A stretch of DNA of 64,000 nt from Ramlibacter tataouinensis TTB310 (GTDB lineage: Bacteria; Pseudomonadota; Gammaproteobacteria; Burkholderiales; Burkholderiaceae_C): NCBI RefSeq assembly GCF_000215705.1, contig NC_015677.1, forward strand, positions 3,856,001-3,920,000. The letters are read 5' to 3'. Shown here piece by piece: positions 1 to 12,807 of this stretch. The position numbers and the translations under genes are program-made. A model generated the notes under the pieces. That model did not search any database, was not told the DNA's origin, and was given only the letters and a program-made list of their open reading frames with translations. Positions within the stretch are counted from its first letter, which is position 1. The number at the start of each line of letters is the position of its first letter.

Positions 1-158
1 AACACCGCCAGCAGGTGCCAGCCGGGGAAGCCCTGCGCCGCCACCCACAGGGCCGACAGCGTGGGCCACAGCAGCAGCAGCCAGCCGGCCGGCCGATCCC
101 AACGAATCAGATCCAGATAAAGGGCGGCTTTCGAGCCGCCGTCACCGTCAGCCTTCAA
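1..158 (-). CDS. ubiA: 4-hydroxybenzoate polyprenyltransferase UbiA, N-terminal fragment
   Basis: Integral-membrane prenyltransferase that attaches the polyprenyl tail to 4-hydroxybenzoate in ubiquinone synthesis. Only about 52 N-terminal residues are present because the gene leaves the left edge of the window. The reverse strand reads a peptide containing [20 protein letters not shown], the typical start of UbiA with its first membrane segment. There is no ATG in this frame. The best start is a TTG at 158, which overlaps the end of dps by 11 bases; the exact start is uncertain. The order recG-oxyR-dps-ubiA, all on one strand, resembles that in other Burkholderiales. Confidence 0.75.
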   Translation of the reverse strand, partial: MKADGDGGSKAALYLDLIRWDRPAGWLLLLWPTLSALWVAAQGFPGWHLLAV

Positions 159-630
159 GCAGCGAGCGCAGCATCCAGGCCGTCTGCTCGTGCACCGCCA
201 GGCGCTGCGTCAGCAGGTCGGCCGTGGGCTCGTCGCTGGCCTTGTCGGCCACCGGGAACAGTCCGCGCGCCGTGCGGGCCACGGCCTCGTGGCCCTTGAC
301 CAGGATGCGCACCATCTCCATCGCCTGGGGCGGCTGCACCGGCACGTCGGGCAGCGAGGTGAGGCGGCCGAACTCGGCATAGGAACCGGGCGCATGGGCG
401 CCCAGCGAGCGGATGCGCTCGGCGATCGGGTCCACGGCGTTCCACAGCTCGGTGTACTGCGCCATGAACATGTCGTGCAGCGAGGTGAACATCGGGCCGG
501 TGACGTTCCAGTGGAAGTTGTGCGTGGTCAGGTACAGGGTGTAGGTGTCGGCCAGCAGGCGCGACAGGCCCTCGGCGATGGAGGCGCGGTCCTGCTCGCT
601 GATGCCGATGTTGATGGCGGGTGCGCTCAT
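148..630 (-). CDS. dps: Dps-family DNA-binding ferritin-like protein
   Basis: Stress ferritin that oxidises and stores iron with hydrogen peroxide and shields DNA, assembling as a dodecamer. The 160-residue length is normal for Dps. The ferroxidase signature is visible as HNFHW near residue 37, followed by the HD...E and D..AER acidic residues. The ATG at 630 is preceded by AAGGAG at good spacing. A longer reading frame extends upstream but lacks family similarity and is ignored. The gene lies directly downstream of oxyR on the same strand, consistent with the known peroxide control of dps by OxyR; it probably also has its own promoter in the 125-base gap. Confidence 0.93.
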   Translation of the reverse strand: MSAPAINIGISEQDRASIAEGLSRLLADTYTLYLTTHNFHWNVTGPMFTSLHDMFMAQYTELWNAVDPIAERIRSLGAHAPGSYAEFGRLTSLPDVPVQPPQAMEMVRILVKGHEAVARTARGLFPVADKASDEPTADLLTQRLAVHEQTAWMLRSLLEG

Positions 631-664
631 CCTTGTGCTCCTTGAAAGTCGTGGTCGATCCGAC

Positions 665-694
665 ACTGTAAGGCGCTGCCGGAAACCCGGGCAA
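665..694 (-). promoter_or_regulatory. Possible sigma-70 type promoter of dps
   Basis: In the gap between oxyR and dps the reverse strand shows TTGCCC (689-694) and TACAGT (665-670) separated by 18 bases, about 35 bases before the dps start. Each hexamer matches consensus at four of six positions. An OxyR site may overlap it, but I could not identify one with confidence. Inference only. Confidence 0.35.
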
Positions 695-755
695 CAGAGG
701 GCGTCAATCGGCCCCATAGGCGCGCACGGTCGCGCAGCGCGCCGGCGGCGACGGA

Positions 756-1709
756 TCAGGACAGTCGCTTGACGCCCGGCAGCTCGCAGGCGTAGATGGC
801 GTTGCGCAGCGCGGCGATCGCCTCGTAGCGGGTGAAACTGCGGCGCCAGGCCAGCACCACCCGGCGCATCGGCGGGTCGCCGTCGAACGGGATGTAGCGC
901 ACGAACGCCTGGTCCTCCTTGCGCCGCTTGGGCCGGGGCTCCAGCGCCTCCTTGGGCACCGACAGCCGCGGCACCAGGGTCACGCCCATGCCGGCGGCCA
1001 CCATGTGCTTGATGGTTTCCAGCGAGGAGCCCTCGAAGCTCTTGCGGATGCCCTCGGCGTCGCTGGAGAAGCGGGCGAACTCCGGGCACACCTCCAGCAC
1101 GTGGTCGCGGAAGCAGTGGCCGGTGCCCAGCAGCAGCATGGTCTCGCTCTTGAGCTCCTGCGAGGTGATGGCGGCGCGCGAGGCGAACGGATGGGTGGCC
1201 GGCACCGCCGTTAGGAAGGGCTCGTCGTACAGCGGCGCCAGCGCCAGGCCGGTGTCGGGGAAGGGCTCGGCCATGATGGCGCAGTCGATCTCGCCGGTGC
1301 GCAGCATCTCCAGCAGCCGCGCGGTGAAGTTCTCCTGCAGCATCAGCGGCATCTGCGGCGTGCGGGCGATGGCCTGGCGCACCAGGTCGGGCAGCAGGTA
1401 GGGGCCGATGGTGTAGATCACGCCCAGCTTGAGCGGGCCGGCCAGCGGGTCCTTGCCGCGCTTGGCGATCTCCTTGATGCTGGCCGCCTGCTCCAGCACG
1501 CTCTGCGCCTGCCGCACGATCTCCTCGCCCAGCGGCGTCACCGTCACCTCGTTGGCGCTGCGCTCGAACAGCTTGACCTCCAGCTCGTCCTCCAGCTTCT
1601 TGATCGCCACGGACAGCGTGGGCTGGGAGACGAAGCAGGCCTCGGCCGCCTTGCCGAAGTGCTTTTCCCGGGCGACGGCGACGATGTATTTGAGCTCGGT
1701 GAGGGTCAT
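756..1709 (-). CDS. oxyR: Hydrogen peroxide-sensing LysR-type regulator OxyR
   Basis: Transcriptional activator of peroxide defence genes, switched by a disulfide. The 317-residue protein has an N-terminal winged helix ([13 protein letters not shown] at 28-40) and a LysR substrate domain. The two redox cysteines fall exactly at C199 (GTGHCFRD) and C208 (LEVCPE), the E. coli OxyR positions, so the name is secure. The ATG at 1709 starts the conserved [13 protein letters not shown]; the 31 residues upstream in frame are not part of the family. It starts 26 bases after recG ends and is followed by dps, a classical OxyR target. Confidence 0.96.
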   Translation of the reverse strand: MTLTELKYIVAVAREKHFGKAAEACFVSQPTLSVAIKKLEDELEVKLFERSANEVTVTPLGEEIVRQAQSVLEQAASIKEIAKRGKDPLAGPLKLGVIYTIGPYLLPDLVRQAIARTPQMPLMLQENFTARLLEMLRTGEIDCAIMAEPFPDTGLALAPLYDEPFLTAVPATHPFASRAAITSQELKSETMLLLGTGHCFRDHVLEVCPEFARFSSDAEGIRKSFEGSSLETIKHMVAAGMGVTLVPRLSVPKEALEPRPKRRKEDQAFVRYIPFDGDPPMRRVVLAWRRSFTRYEAIAALRNAIYACELPGVKRLS

Positions 1710-1734
1710 GGTCGTCCGGAATTGTCGCGCAACG

Positions 1735-3801
1735 CTAGGCCTTGAGGTAATCCTGCCGCCCGCCCAGCCAGCGGGCGACGTGCTTGCGCGCCAGCTCCGC
1801 ATGGCGGTCCAGCATCACCGGCGCCAGCTCGCGCACCCGCTCGAGCAAGGCCGCGTCCGCCACCAGGTCGGCGAACCGCAGCAGCGGCGCGCCCGACTGG
1901 CGCGCGCCCAGGAACTCGCCCGGGCCGCGGATCTCCAGGTCGCGCCGCGCGATCTCGAAGCCGTCGGCCGTCTCCACCATGGCCTTGAGCCGCGAGCGCG
2001 CCGTCTCGCCCAGCCGGCCGTTGTCGCCGGGCGAGTACAGCAGCACGCAGGCCGAAGCCGCGGCGCCGCGGCCCACGCGCCCGCGCAGCTGGTGCAGCTG
2101 CGACAGGCCGAATCGCTCGGCATGCTCGATCACCATCAGCGAGGCATTGGGCACGTCCACGCCGACCTCGATCACCGTGGTGGACACCAGCACCGCCATC
2201 TGCCCGCCCTCGAACAGCGCCATCACGGCCTTCTTCTCCGGCGACGGCATGCGCGAGTGCAGCAGGCCCACCAGCACGCCCGGCAGGGCCTGGGACAGGG
2301 CCTGGTGCGTCGCCGTGGCATTGGTCAGGTCCAGCGCCTCGCTCTCCTCGATCAGCGGGCAGACCCAGTACACCTGCCGTCCCTGCGCGAGCTGGGCGCG
2401 GATGCGCTCGACCACCTCGTCGCGCCGGCTGTCCGAGATCAGCTTGGTGACCACCGGCGTGCGGCCCGGCGGCAACTGGTCGATGGTGGAGACGTCCAGG
2501 TCGGCGTAGTAGCTCATGGCCAGGGTGCGCGGGATGGGCGTGGCCGACATCATGAGCAGATGCGGCTCATGCCCTGCCTCGGCCATCTTGCTGCGCAAGG
2601 CCAGCCTCTGCGCCACGCCGAAGCGGTGCTGCTCGTCGATGATGGCCAGCGCCAGCCGCTGGAACTGCACCTGCTCCTGGATCACCGCGTGCGTGCCCAC
2701 CACCAGCGCTGCTTCGCCGCTGGCGACCTGGGCCAGCATCTGCGCGCGCTCCTTCTTCCTTTGGCTGCCGGTCAGCCACGCCACGCGCAGGCCGCGCGGC
2801 GCCAGCAGCGGCTCCAGCCAGCCGATCAGCTTGCGGAAGTGCTGCTCGGCCAGGATCTCGGTGGGCGCCATCAGGGCGCACTGCCAGCCGGCGTCGATGG
2901 CGACGGCGGCGGCCAGCGCCGCCACCACGGTCTTGCCCGAGCCGACGTCGCCCTGCAGCAGGCGGTGCATGGGCACGGCGCGCCCCAGGTCGGCGGCGAT
3001 CTCCTCCACCACGCGGCGCTGCGCCGCGGTGAGCGCGAACGGCAGCGCGGCCAGCAGCTGCTCGTGCAGCCCGCCACGGCGCGCGGCCAGCGCCGGCGCG
3101 CGCAACGCGTCGCGTTCGCGCTTGGCCTCGATCTGCGACAGCTGCTGCGCCAGCAGTTCCTCGGCCTTCAGCCGCTGCCAGGCCGGGTGGCTGCGATCTT
3201 CCAGCGTGGCCAGCGCGGTATCCGGCCCGGGCTGGTGCAGGAAACGCAGTGTGCGCCCCAGGTCCCATTCGGGCTGCAGGCCCAGCGGGCCCAGGGCCGG
3301 CGGCGGCAGCGTGTCCGACAGGTCCGCGCGCCCCAGCGCGGCCAGGATGGCCTTGCGCAGGTAGCTCTGGGGCAGGCCCGCCGCAGTGGGATAGACCGGC
3401 GTCAGCGCCTGCGGCAGCTCGCCCGCCGCCGACCGGCACACCGGATGCACCATCTGCCAGCCGAGCAGGCCGCCCTTGAGCTCGCCGCGCGCGCGGATGC
3501 GCGCGCCCACGGCCAGCGCCTTCTGCTGCGAGGGGTAGAAGCTGAAGAAGCGCAGCACGCAGGCATCGCTGCCGTCGTCCACTGTCACCACCAGCTGGCG
3601 GCGCGGACGGAAGGCGATGTGGTTGTCGGTGACCACGGCCTCGATCTGCACCGTCTGGCCCTCGCGCGCGTCGGCCAGCCGCGTGATGCGCGTCTCGTCC
3701 TCGTAGCGCAGGGGCAGGTGCAGGGCCAGGTCGATGTCGCGCTTCAGGCCCAGCTTGAGCAACGCTTTCTGGGGCTCGGTCAAGGCGGGGCCGCTGGGCA
3801 T
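1735..3801 (-). CDS. recG: ATP-dependent DNA helicase RecG
   Basis: Double-stranded DNA translocase that regresses stalled replication forks and processes recombination intermediates. The 688-residue length is typical. Order: wedge/OB domain in the first 150 residues, then Walker A GDVGSGKT near residue 285, the DEQH box (IIDEQHRFG), SATPIPRT and the C-terminal helicase lobe with [10 protein letters not shown] chose the ATG at 3801, which has AGGAGG 14 bases upstream; an in-frame TTG at 3825 would add eight residues. The gene diverges from queA across only 26 bases, so the two promoters must overlap the opposite gene. It probably heads a recG-oxyR-dps-ubiA unit. Confidence 0.95.
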   Translation of the reverse strand: MPSGPALTEPQKALLKLGLKRDIDLALHLPLRYEDETRITRLADAREGQTVQIEAVVTDNHIAFRPRRQLVVTVDDGSDACVLRFFSFYPSQQKALAVGARIRARGELKGGLLGWQMVHPVCRSAAGELPQALTPVYPTAAGLPQSYLRKAILAALGRADLSDTLPPPALGPLGLQPEWDLGRTLRFLHQPGPDTALATLEDRSHPAWQRLKAEELLAQQLSQIEAKRERDALRAPALAARRGGLHEQLLAALPFALTAAQRRVVEEIAADLGRAVPMHRLLQGDVGSGKTVVAALAAAVAIDAGWQCALMAPTEILAEQHFRKLIGWLEPLLAPRGLRVAWLTGSQRKKERAQMLAQVASGEAALVVGTHAVIQEQVQFQRLALAIIDEQHRFGVAQRLALRSKMAEAGHEPHLLMMSATPIPRTLAMSYYADLDVSTIDQLPPGRTPVVTKLISDSRRDEVVERIRAQLAQGRQVYWVCPLIEESEALDLTNATATHQALSQALPGVLVGLLHSRMPSPEKKAVMALFEGGQMAVLVSTTVIEVGVDVPNASLMVIEHAERFGLSQLHQLRGRVGRGAAASACVLLYSPGDNGRLGETARSRLKAMVETADGFEIARRDLEIRGPGEFLGARQSGAPLLRFADLVADAALLERVRELAPVMLDRHAELARKHVARWLGGRQDYLKA

Positions 3802-3827
3802 GGGCGAGAATTCTGCCTCCTGCAAGC

Positions 3828-4874
3828 ATGCGCACCTTCACCCTCGCCGATTTCGACTTCGCCCTGCCCCCCGAGCTGATCGCCCAGCACCCGGCGGCCG
3901 AACGCAGCGCCTCGCGCCTGCTCGACGGCACCGGCGCCGAGCCGGCCGACCGCGTCTTCCGCGACCTGCCCGCGCTGCTCGCGCCGGGCGACCTGCTGGT
4001 GTTCAACGACACGCGGGTGGTCAAGGCGCGCCTGTTCGGCGAGAAACCCACCGGCGGCAGGCTGGAGCTGCTGGTCGAGCGGGTGCTGCAGGACCACGAG
4101 GTGGCGGCCCACATGAAAACCGGCAAGAAACCGCCGGTGGGCACGCAGCTGACCATGGACGGCGGCTTCAGTGCCACCCTGCTGGGCCGCTGGCCGGACG
4201 AGGACGGCACGCTGTTCCGCCTGCGCTTGTCCGGCGAGCCGCATGCGCTGATGGAGCGGCATGGCCACGTGCCGCTGCCGCCGTACATCACGCACGGGGA
4301 TACGGCCGAGGACGAGCGGCGCTACCAGACCGTGTTCGCCGCCCGGCCCGGCGCCGTCGCGGCGCCCACCGCCGCCCTGCACTTCGACCAGGCCCTGCTC
4401 GCCGCGCTGGAGGCGCGCGGCATCGAGCGCGCCAGCCTCACCTTGCACGTGGGCGCAGGCACCTTCCAGCCGGTGAAGACCGAGAACCTCGCCGAGCACC
4501 GGATGCACAGCGAGTGGTACGAGGTGCCCGCGTCCACGCAGCAGGCGGTCCAGGCCACGCGCCGGCGCGGCGGCCGCATCGTGGCGGTGGGCACCACCAC
4601 CGTGCGCACCCTGGAATCCTGGGCGCTCACCGGCCAGGCCAGCGGCGACACCCGCATCTTCATCACGCCCGGCTTCGGCTTCCGCCTGGTCGACCTGCTG
4701 GTCACCAATTTCCACCTGCCCAAGTCGACGCTGATGATGCTGGTCAGCGCCTTCGCCGGCCATGCCCAGGTGATGGACCTGTACCGCCACGCCATCGCCC
4801 GGCGCTACCGCTTCTTCAGCTACGGCGACGCCATGCTGCTGGCCCGGCGCGGGTCCGGCGCGCCGCCCGCCTGA
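3828..4874 (+). CDS. queA: S-adenosylmethionine:tRNA ribosyltransferase-isomerase QueA
   Basis: Transfers and rearranges the ribosyl part of S-adenosylmethionine onto 7-aminomethyl-7-deazaguanine in tRNA to form epoxyqueuosine. The 348 residues show the family start ([17 protein letters not shown]), the conserved HVPLPPYI segment, [27 protein letters not shown] and the C-terminal [19 protein letters not shown] block. No clear ribosome-binding site precedes the ATG at 3828. It lies about 1.9 kb upstream of tgt, which performs the preceding base exchange, with two unrelated reverse-strand genes between them. Confidence 0.96.
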   Translation: MRTFTLADFDFALPPELIAQHPAAERSASRLLDGTGAEPADRVFRDLPALLAPGDLLVFNDTRVVKARLFGEKPTGGRLELLVERVLQDHEVAAHMKTGKKPPVGTQLTMDGGFSATLLGRWPDEDGTLFRLRLSGEPHALMERHGHVPLPPYITHGDTAEDERRYQTVFAARPGAVAAPTAALHFDQALLAALEARGIERASLTLHVGAGTFQPVKTENLAEHRMHSEWYEVPASTQQAVQATRRRGGRIVAVGTTTVRTLESWALTGQASGDTRIFITPGFGFRLVDLLVTNFHLPKSTLMMLVSAFAGHAQVMDLYRHAIARRYRFFSYGDAMLLARRGSGAPPA

Positions 4875-7904
<3,030 letters not shown>

Positions 7905-7925
7905 TGCCCTCCGCGCGGACGCCAC

Positions 7926-8408
7926 TCAGACCAGCAGCGCCACCGCGAAGATGCCCACCATCACGAAGGCCAGCACCACCTTGGCCAGCATGCCCAGCAT
8001 GATGCCGACCCAGGTGGCCACGCCCACCTTCATGGCGCGCACCTGGTCGCGCCGCGCGACGAATTCGCCGATGGCCGCGCCCACCAGCGGCATGAAGAAC
8101 ACGCCGACCAGCCCCATGAAGATGCCGGCCACCGTGCCCACCGCCGCGCCGATCACCGCCTGGCGGCTGGCCCCCGCGCGGCGCGCGCCCAGCAGGCCGG
8201 CCACGTAGTCCAGCGCCCAGGCCAGCACGGCCAGCACCGACACCGCGGCCACCGCCCACCCGCCCACGCGGGTGAAATCGTCGATCCATGCGCCCAGGAC
8301 GATGCCCATCAGCACGAACAAGGTGCCCGGCAGCGCCGGCAGCACCGTGCCCGCGATGCCCAGCGCGATCAGCGCAATGCTCAGCAGCCACCACAGGGAA
8401 TCGACCAT
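7926..8408 (-). CDS. DUF456 family membrane protein
   Basis: A 160-residue, very hydrophobic protein with four to five membrane segments. The Gly/Pro-rich pattern GIAGTVLPALPGTLFVLMGI and the repeated small-residue segment GTVAGIFMGLVGVFFMPLVG are typical of DUF456. Function of the family is unknown. It is convergent with tgt (21-base gap) and diverges from the BON lipoprotein gene. Confidence 0.8.
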   Translation of the reverse strand: MVDSLWWLLSIALIALGIAGTVLPALPGTLFVLMGIVLGAWIDDFTRVGGWAVAAVSVLAVLAWALDYVAGLLGARRAGASRQAVIGAAVGTVAGIFMGLVGVFFMPLVGAAIGEFVARRDQVRAMKVGVATWVGIMLGMLAKVVLAFVMVGIFAVALLV

Positions 8409-8507
8409 CTCAGCCTTTCAGCGCACCGCGCCACTTGTTTGTTAACCGATGGAAAAAGCGCCCCACTTCCAGCCAAGGCCGCGCAGGGTCTGTCGCAGAA
8501 TTTGCGC

Positions 8508-8855
8508 GTGTCCATTTTCCACCTGCTGTCGGCGGCCCTGGTGGGCGTGCTGGTCGCGTGCGAAGCCACCGCGGCAGCGCCGGTGCGCGGCCGCGCCACC
8601 GGCCTGTGCCCCAGCGGTGAAGCGCGGTTCTGGCGCGACCAGGCGCTGACGGTGCGGCTGGCCGGCCAGCTGCAGATGCACCAGCCGCTGCGGCGCGAGC
8701 GCATCGAGGTCCAGGTGCGCGGCGGCGTGGTGCTGCTGTCCGGCAGCGTGTCGTCGCCGCGGCAGCAAAGGGCGGCGGCGCAATTGGCAGCGCGGGTCGA
8801 GGGCGTGCGCTGCGTGCAGAACTTCATGCGGGTCGGCCCGCCGCGTTCGCGCTGA
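8508..8855 (+). CDS. BON-domain lipoprotein
   Basis: About 115 residues from the GTG at 8508 (a TTG at 8502 is an alternative). The start is uncertain, but this region gives a signal peptide ending in the lipobox LVAC, predicting a lipidated envelope protein. The rest is a single BON domain (QALTVRLAGQLQ...VQVRGGVVLLSGSVSSP...VEGVRCVQN), a fold that binds phospholipid or envelope components in OsmY/DolP-like proteins. A frame extension upstream to 8439 has no signal character and is probably not translated. Confidence 0.65.
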   Translation: MSIFHLLSAALVGVLVACEATAAAPVRGRATGLCPSGEARFWRDQALTVRLAGQLQMHQPLRRERIEVQVRGGVVLLSGSVSSPRQQRAAAQLAARVEGVRCVQNFMRVGPPRSR

Positions 8856-8868
8856 GGCGGGGCGCGCC

Positions 8869-9912
8869 TCAGGCCGGGGCCGCGGCCGCCGCCCCGCAGG
8901 CGTGGCAGAAGCGGGAGAACGCGTTCTTGCGCGTGCGGCAGCGGCCGCAGGCGTCGTGCAGGCCGATGCCGCAATGCGGGCAGAAGTCGATCGCCGGGTT
9001 CTTCAGGTCCACCGGGCGCTCGCAGCCGGGGCAGACCGACTTGGCCAGCCGCGTCAGCGCCGTGTCGTAGCTCATCTCCTCCCGGCGCTGCGCATCGGGC
9101 AGCTGCTCGGCCAGCTTCTGCCGCTCCAGGTAGCGGTTGAGGGCGACGATGGCCCAGCGCCCCACCAGCACGGTGATCACGATACCGACGATGTAGCGCA
9201 CGTAGCCGCCGTAGCTGGGCAGGTAGGGCACCAGCTCCACGAAGAAGGCGAACAGCGCGAACAGGATGAAGCCCCAGACGAAGGGCCACCAGCTGCCGCG
9301 CCGGTGCTGCGCGAACAGCCAGCCGGCCGCCGCCAGCAGCGGCAGCGTCAGCGCCAGGCGGTACAGGAACACGCGCAGCTCCTGCCGGCGCCGCTCGGCG
9401 GCCAGCCGCTGCTGGCCCTGGCGCTCCATCTCGGCCAGCGCCTGCCGGCTGCGCTGCTGCGCCTGCCGCGCGTCCAGCGCCGCCTGCTCCTGGCGCTCCA
9501 CCTCACCGGCGGCCTGGCGCTCGGCCTGCTGCAACCCGTCCAGCGCGCGGGTGCGCGCCAGCACCTGCGGATCCTGCTCGGCGCGCTGCGTGGCGTTGCG
9601 CGTGGCCAGCCAGTTGGCCAAGGTCTCGCGCGTGCTGCGGGTGTCGGCCTGGGCCACCTGCAGCTTCAGCCGCGCCTGCTCCAGGGCCGCCTGCGCCTCC
9701 TGCGCGGCCTGGCCCGACTGGCGGATGCCGGCGCGCAGCCGCTCGGCCTCGGCGCGGTCCAGGAAGTCGTCCAGGACCAGCGTCCGCTCCACCCTGGGCA
9801 GGTCGCCCACCACCGTGCCGCCCAGCCCGGTCAGGAAACCGGCGAACACCAGCGCCACCAGCCACAGGCCGCGGCGGAACCACTTCTCGGACAGGCGCAA
9901 TGCCTTGCTCAT
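8869..9912 (-). CDS. Coiled-coil membrane protein with C-terminal double zinc ribbon
   Basis: A 347-residue protein: an N-terminal membrane helix (about 14-35), a long Ala/Gln/Arg-rich coiled coil (about 55-200), two or three further membrane helices (about 205-280), then four C-x2-C knuckles (CPGC, CPHC, CGRC, CHAC) that form a double zinc ribbon. AAGGAGGAG precedes the ATG at 9912. It lies 20 bases after the LplT/PlsC gene on the same strand, so probably in one transcript. No characterised homologue is known to me. The layout suggests a membrane-anchored scaffold with a cytoplasmic metal-binding tail. Confidence 0.7.
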   Translation of the reverse strand: MSKALRLSEKWFRRGLWLVALVFAGFLTGLGGTVVGDLPRVERTLVLDDFLDRAEAERLRAGIRQSGQAAQEAQAALEQARLKLQVAQADTRSTRETLANWLATRNATQRAEQDPQVLARTRALDGLQQAERQAAGEVERQEQAALDARQAQQRSRQALAEMERQGQQRLAAERRRQELRVFLYRLALTLPLLAAAGWLFAQHRRGSWWPFVWGFILFALFAFFVELVPYLPSYGGYVRYIVGIVITVLVGRWAIVALNRYLERQKLAEQLPDAQRREEMSYDTALTRLAKSVCPGCERPVDLKNPAIDFCPHCGIGLHDACGRCRTRKNAFSRFCHACGAAAAAPA

Positions 9913-9932
9913 GATCGCTCCTCCTTGCCGAT

Positions 9933-11876
9933 TCAGGCCGCGAGCAGGGCCGCCACCCGTGCCTGCAGCGCCTCGGGCTGCGCCTGCGCCGCCGGCACCG
10001 GCGCGCCCACGTTCAGCCCCACGCGGTTGAAGATCCCGCGCCGGAACGGCCGCACCATCGCGCCGCCCTGCTCGATGCGGCTGAAGAACGAGCCCCACAG
10101 GTTCGTCAGCGCCATGGGCACCACCGTCGCCTGCACGCCGTCCTGCGCGGCGCGCTCCAGGATCTTCACGATCCCGCCCTTGAAGGGCTGCAGCCGGCCG
10201 TCGCGGGTGATGGCGCCTTCCGGGAAGATGGCCAGCAGGTCGCCCTCGCGCAGCACCTGCGCCGCGCGCTCGAACGCGGCCTCGTACACCGCCGGGTCGT
10301 CCTTCTGCGGCGCGACCGGGATGGCGCGGGCCAGCCGGAACAGCGCGCCCAGCACCGGGATGCGGAAGATGCGGTGGTCCATCACGAAGTGGATCGGCCG
10401 CGGGCTGGCGGCCATCAGCAGCACCGCGTCGACGAAGCTCACGTGGTTGCACACCAGCACCGCCGCGCCCTGCACCGGGATGTGCTCGTCGCCGCGGACC
10501 CTGAAGCGGTACACCAGCCGCGAGGCTACCCAGGCGACGAAGCGCAGCAGGTACTCGGGCACCAGCAGGAAGATGTAGAGTGCCACCAGCGCGTTGGCGA
10601 TGCCCAGCGCCAGGAACACCTGCGGGATGCCGAGACCCGCCTTGAGCAGCGCCCCGGCGATCACCGAACTGGCGATCATGAACAGCGCGTTCAGGATGTT
10701 GTTGGCCGCGATGATGCGCGCACGGTGCGTGGGCTGGGCGCGCAGCTGGATCAGCGCGTACATGGGCACGCTGTACAGCCCGGCGAACAGCGACAGCAGC
10801 GCCAGGTCGGCCATCACGCGCCAGTGCGCCGGCGCGGCGACGAAGGCGCCCAGGCCCAGCGGCGCGGCCGCTGGCAGGCCGCGCGAGGCGAAGAACAGGT
10901 CGATGGCGAACACGCTCATGCCGAACGCGCCCAGCGGCACCAGGCCGATTTCCACGTGCCGGCGCGACAGCGCCTCGCACAGCAGCGAGCCGGTACCTAT
11001 GCCGATGGAGAACACCACCAGCAGCAGCGAGGCCACCTGCTCGTTGCCGTGCAGCACCTCGCGGGCGAAGCTGGGGAACTGGCTGAGGAACACCGCGCCG
11101 AAGAACCACATCCAGCTGATGCCCAGCAGGGAGCGGAACACCACCACGTCGCGCCGGGCCAGCTTCAGGTTGCGCCAGGTCTCGCTGAACGCGTTCCAGT
11201 TCACTCGCAGCCCCGGGTCGGTGGCCGGCGACGCCGGGATGGCCTGGGCCACCAGGCGCCCCGCCACCGCCAGCGCGATGCAGGCGATGCCCACCCACTG
11301 CGCGCCCGCCTGGGGGATGGCGACGACCAGGCCGCCGGCCACGTTGCCCAGCAGGATGGCCACGAAGGTGCCCATCTCCACCATGCCGTTGCCGCCGGTG
11401 AGCTCGCGCTCGCCCAGGTGCTGCGGCAGGTAGGCGAACTTCACCGGGCCGAACAGCGTGGAGTGCAGGCCCATGAGGAAGGTGCAGGCCAGCAGCACCG
11501 GGACATGGGCGCGGAAGAAGCCCCAGGCGGCCAGCACCATGATGGCGACCTCCAGCCACTTCACCAGCAGGATCAGGCGGCGCTTGTCGAGCTTGTCGGC
11601 CAGCTGCCCGCTGGTGGCCGAGAACAGCAGGAAGGGCAGGATAAACAGCGCGCCGATCACCAGCCCCGCCATCGCCGGCGGCAGCCAGGCCACCTGCAGC
11701 TGGTAGGTCACCATCACGGTGAAGGCGAACTTGAACAGGTTGTCGTTGGCCGCGCCGCAGAACTGGGTCCAGAAGAAGGGCGCGAAACGCCGCTGCCTCA
11801 GCAGCGCGAACTGGTTGGGGTGCTCATGCGCGCCGGCGTCGGGCGTGCGGCCGGCTTCCGCGATCACGGAATTCAT
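9933..11876 (-). CDS. Fused MFS lysophospholipid transporter (LplT-like) and PlsC-type acyltransferase
   Basis: A 647-residue two-part protein. Residues about 20-430 form a 12-helix major facilitator with the LplT-like start (FALLRQRRFAPFFWTQFCGAANDNLFKFA). Residues about 440-640 form a PlsC acyltransferase with the catalytic NHVSFVD (NHx4D) and FPEGAIT motifs. In E. coli LplT imports lysophospholipid and Aas reacylates it; many proteobacteria fuse these with an AMP-ligase domain, but here the protein stops after the acyltransferase, so it would need acyl-CoA or acyl-ACP made elsewhere. GGAGGAG precedes the ATG, which overlaps the upstream ceramidase-like frame by 4 bases (ATGA). Confidence 0.9.
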   Translation of the reverse strand: MNSVIAEAGRTPDAGAHEHPNQFALLRQRRFAPFFWTQFCGAANDNLFKFAFTVMVTYQLQVAWLPPAMAGLVIGALFILPFLLFSATSGQLADKLDKRRLILLVKWLEVAIMVLAAWGFFRAHVPVLLACTFLMGLHSTLFGPVKFAYLPQHLGERELTGGNGMVEMGTFVAILLGNVAGGLVVAIPQAGAQWVGIACIALAVAGRLVAQAIPASPATDPGLRVNWNAFSETWRNLKLARRDVVVFRSLLGISWMWFFGAVFLSQFPSFAREVLHGNEQVASLLLVVFSIGIGTGSLLCEALSRRHVEIGLVPLGAFGMSVFAIDLFFASRGLPAAAPLGLGAFVAAPAHWRVMADLALLSLFAGLYSVPMYALIQLRAQPTHRARIIAANNILNALFMIASSVIAGALLKAGLGIPQVFLALGIANALVALYIFLLVPEYLLRFVAWVASRLVYRFRVRGDEHIPVQGAAVLVCNHVSFVDAVLLMAASPRPIHFVMDHRIFRIPVLGALFRLARAIPVAPQKDDPAVYEAAFERAAQVLREGDLLAIFPEGAITRDGRLQPFKGGIVKILERAAQDGVQATVVPMALTNLWGSFFSRIEQGGAMVRPFRRGIFNRVGLNVGAPVPAAQAQPEALQARVAALLAA

Positions 11877-12675
11877 GTTTCTTCTCCTCCTCGGCGCGTG
11901 GGCGCGATGGTCGCCGCATTCTGCCGGGTGCCCAGGGCGACCACCACCGGCACCGCGGCCGCGGCGGCCACCAGGTGCTTGAGACTGTGGCCCGACAGCC
12001 ACTGGCCCGTGGCCTGGAACACCGCGTGGTCGCCCGCTTCCAGCAGCTTGGCCAGGCCGTAGATTGCGATCACCGCGAACCAGCAACCGGCAAGGCGCCG
12101 CCGCGCGGCAGGAGGGCCAGGCCGGCCAGCAGCAGCAGGCCGCCGAACTGCAGCACCGCCCAGGGCAGCACGTTGCCGGTGGCGGCCCAGGCGTGCACGG
12201 CCAGCGGCCCCAGCCCCAGGATGCCCAGGCCCAGCGCGGCGGCGGCGCGGCCGCTCACGCGGGCACCGGCCAGTCCGAGCAGGCCGGCGAACGCCACGGC
12301 CATGGCCTGCCGGTCCACCGCCAGGCCGGCATCGTCGGGCGCCAGGTGGTACCAGGCCGAGCCCGCGGCCGTGAGCAGCAGCCCGGCGAAGAACAGGGCG
12401 CCCATGGCCCGCTCCATGTTGTCCAGCGCGCGCGGCGGCAGCCGCCACAGCTGTACCAGACCGGACAGGCCGGCCAGCGCGAAAGGCAGGTTGCTCAGCA
12501 CGTCCAGCGCGCAGGGGATGCCCCACAGCGTGCGCCCGTCGGCGAAGTGGTGGTGGCCGGCGGGCTGGGCGACCGCCGGGCCGAGCAGCGCCAGCAGCAG
12601 CAGCGCCGTGCAGGCGGCCAGCAGGGCTGCCTCGCGCCCGAAGGGCCGGTCCTGGAAATGGAAAGAGGGGCTCAC
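11873..12675 (-). pseudogene. Ceramidase-like (CREST superfamily) membrane protein, frameshifted
   Basis: Seven-helix membrane protein resembling alkaline ceramidases. Conserved CREST features are visible: ALDVLSNLPFALAG, the Ser/His segment GSAWYHL, VDR, and HSLKH near the end. Translation from the GTG at 12675 (AAAGGAA upstream) runs to a stop at 12070 after ALLPRGGALPVAGSR. The family-like continuation CWFAVIAIYGLAKLLEAGDH is in another frame and runs to 11873, where its stop overlaps the next start as ATGA. A single missing base near 12080-12090 explains this. The preserved overlap and intact downstream reading suggest a recent mutation, a sequencing error, or programmed frameshifting. 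A full product would be about 267 residues. Confidence 0.7.
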
Positions 12676-12807
12676 GCGTTCCTTTCTGTCTCGCCGCTCG
12701 GGCGTGTGAAGAACGCGCGCAGTCTGCGCAAGGCGTGGCAGGCGGTCTCGTTTTGCGGGTACATTGCTGCCGCATCGGCCCGCAAGTATCACCAGGCGAT
12801 ACCCCCC

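Noticed and set aside
148..1089. Dps protein with a 153-residue N-terminal extension
   Set aside because: The extension lies over oxyR in another frame; the ATG at 630 has a good ribosome-binding site and gives normal Dps length.
1429..3879. Very long open frame on the + strand opposite recG and oxyR (816 codons)
   Set aside because: Low-complexity His/Arg/Gln/Ala-rich translation typical of antisense frames in high-GC DNA; the reverse strand has two unmistakable genes.
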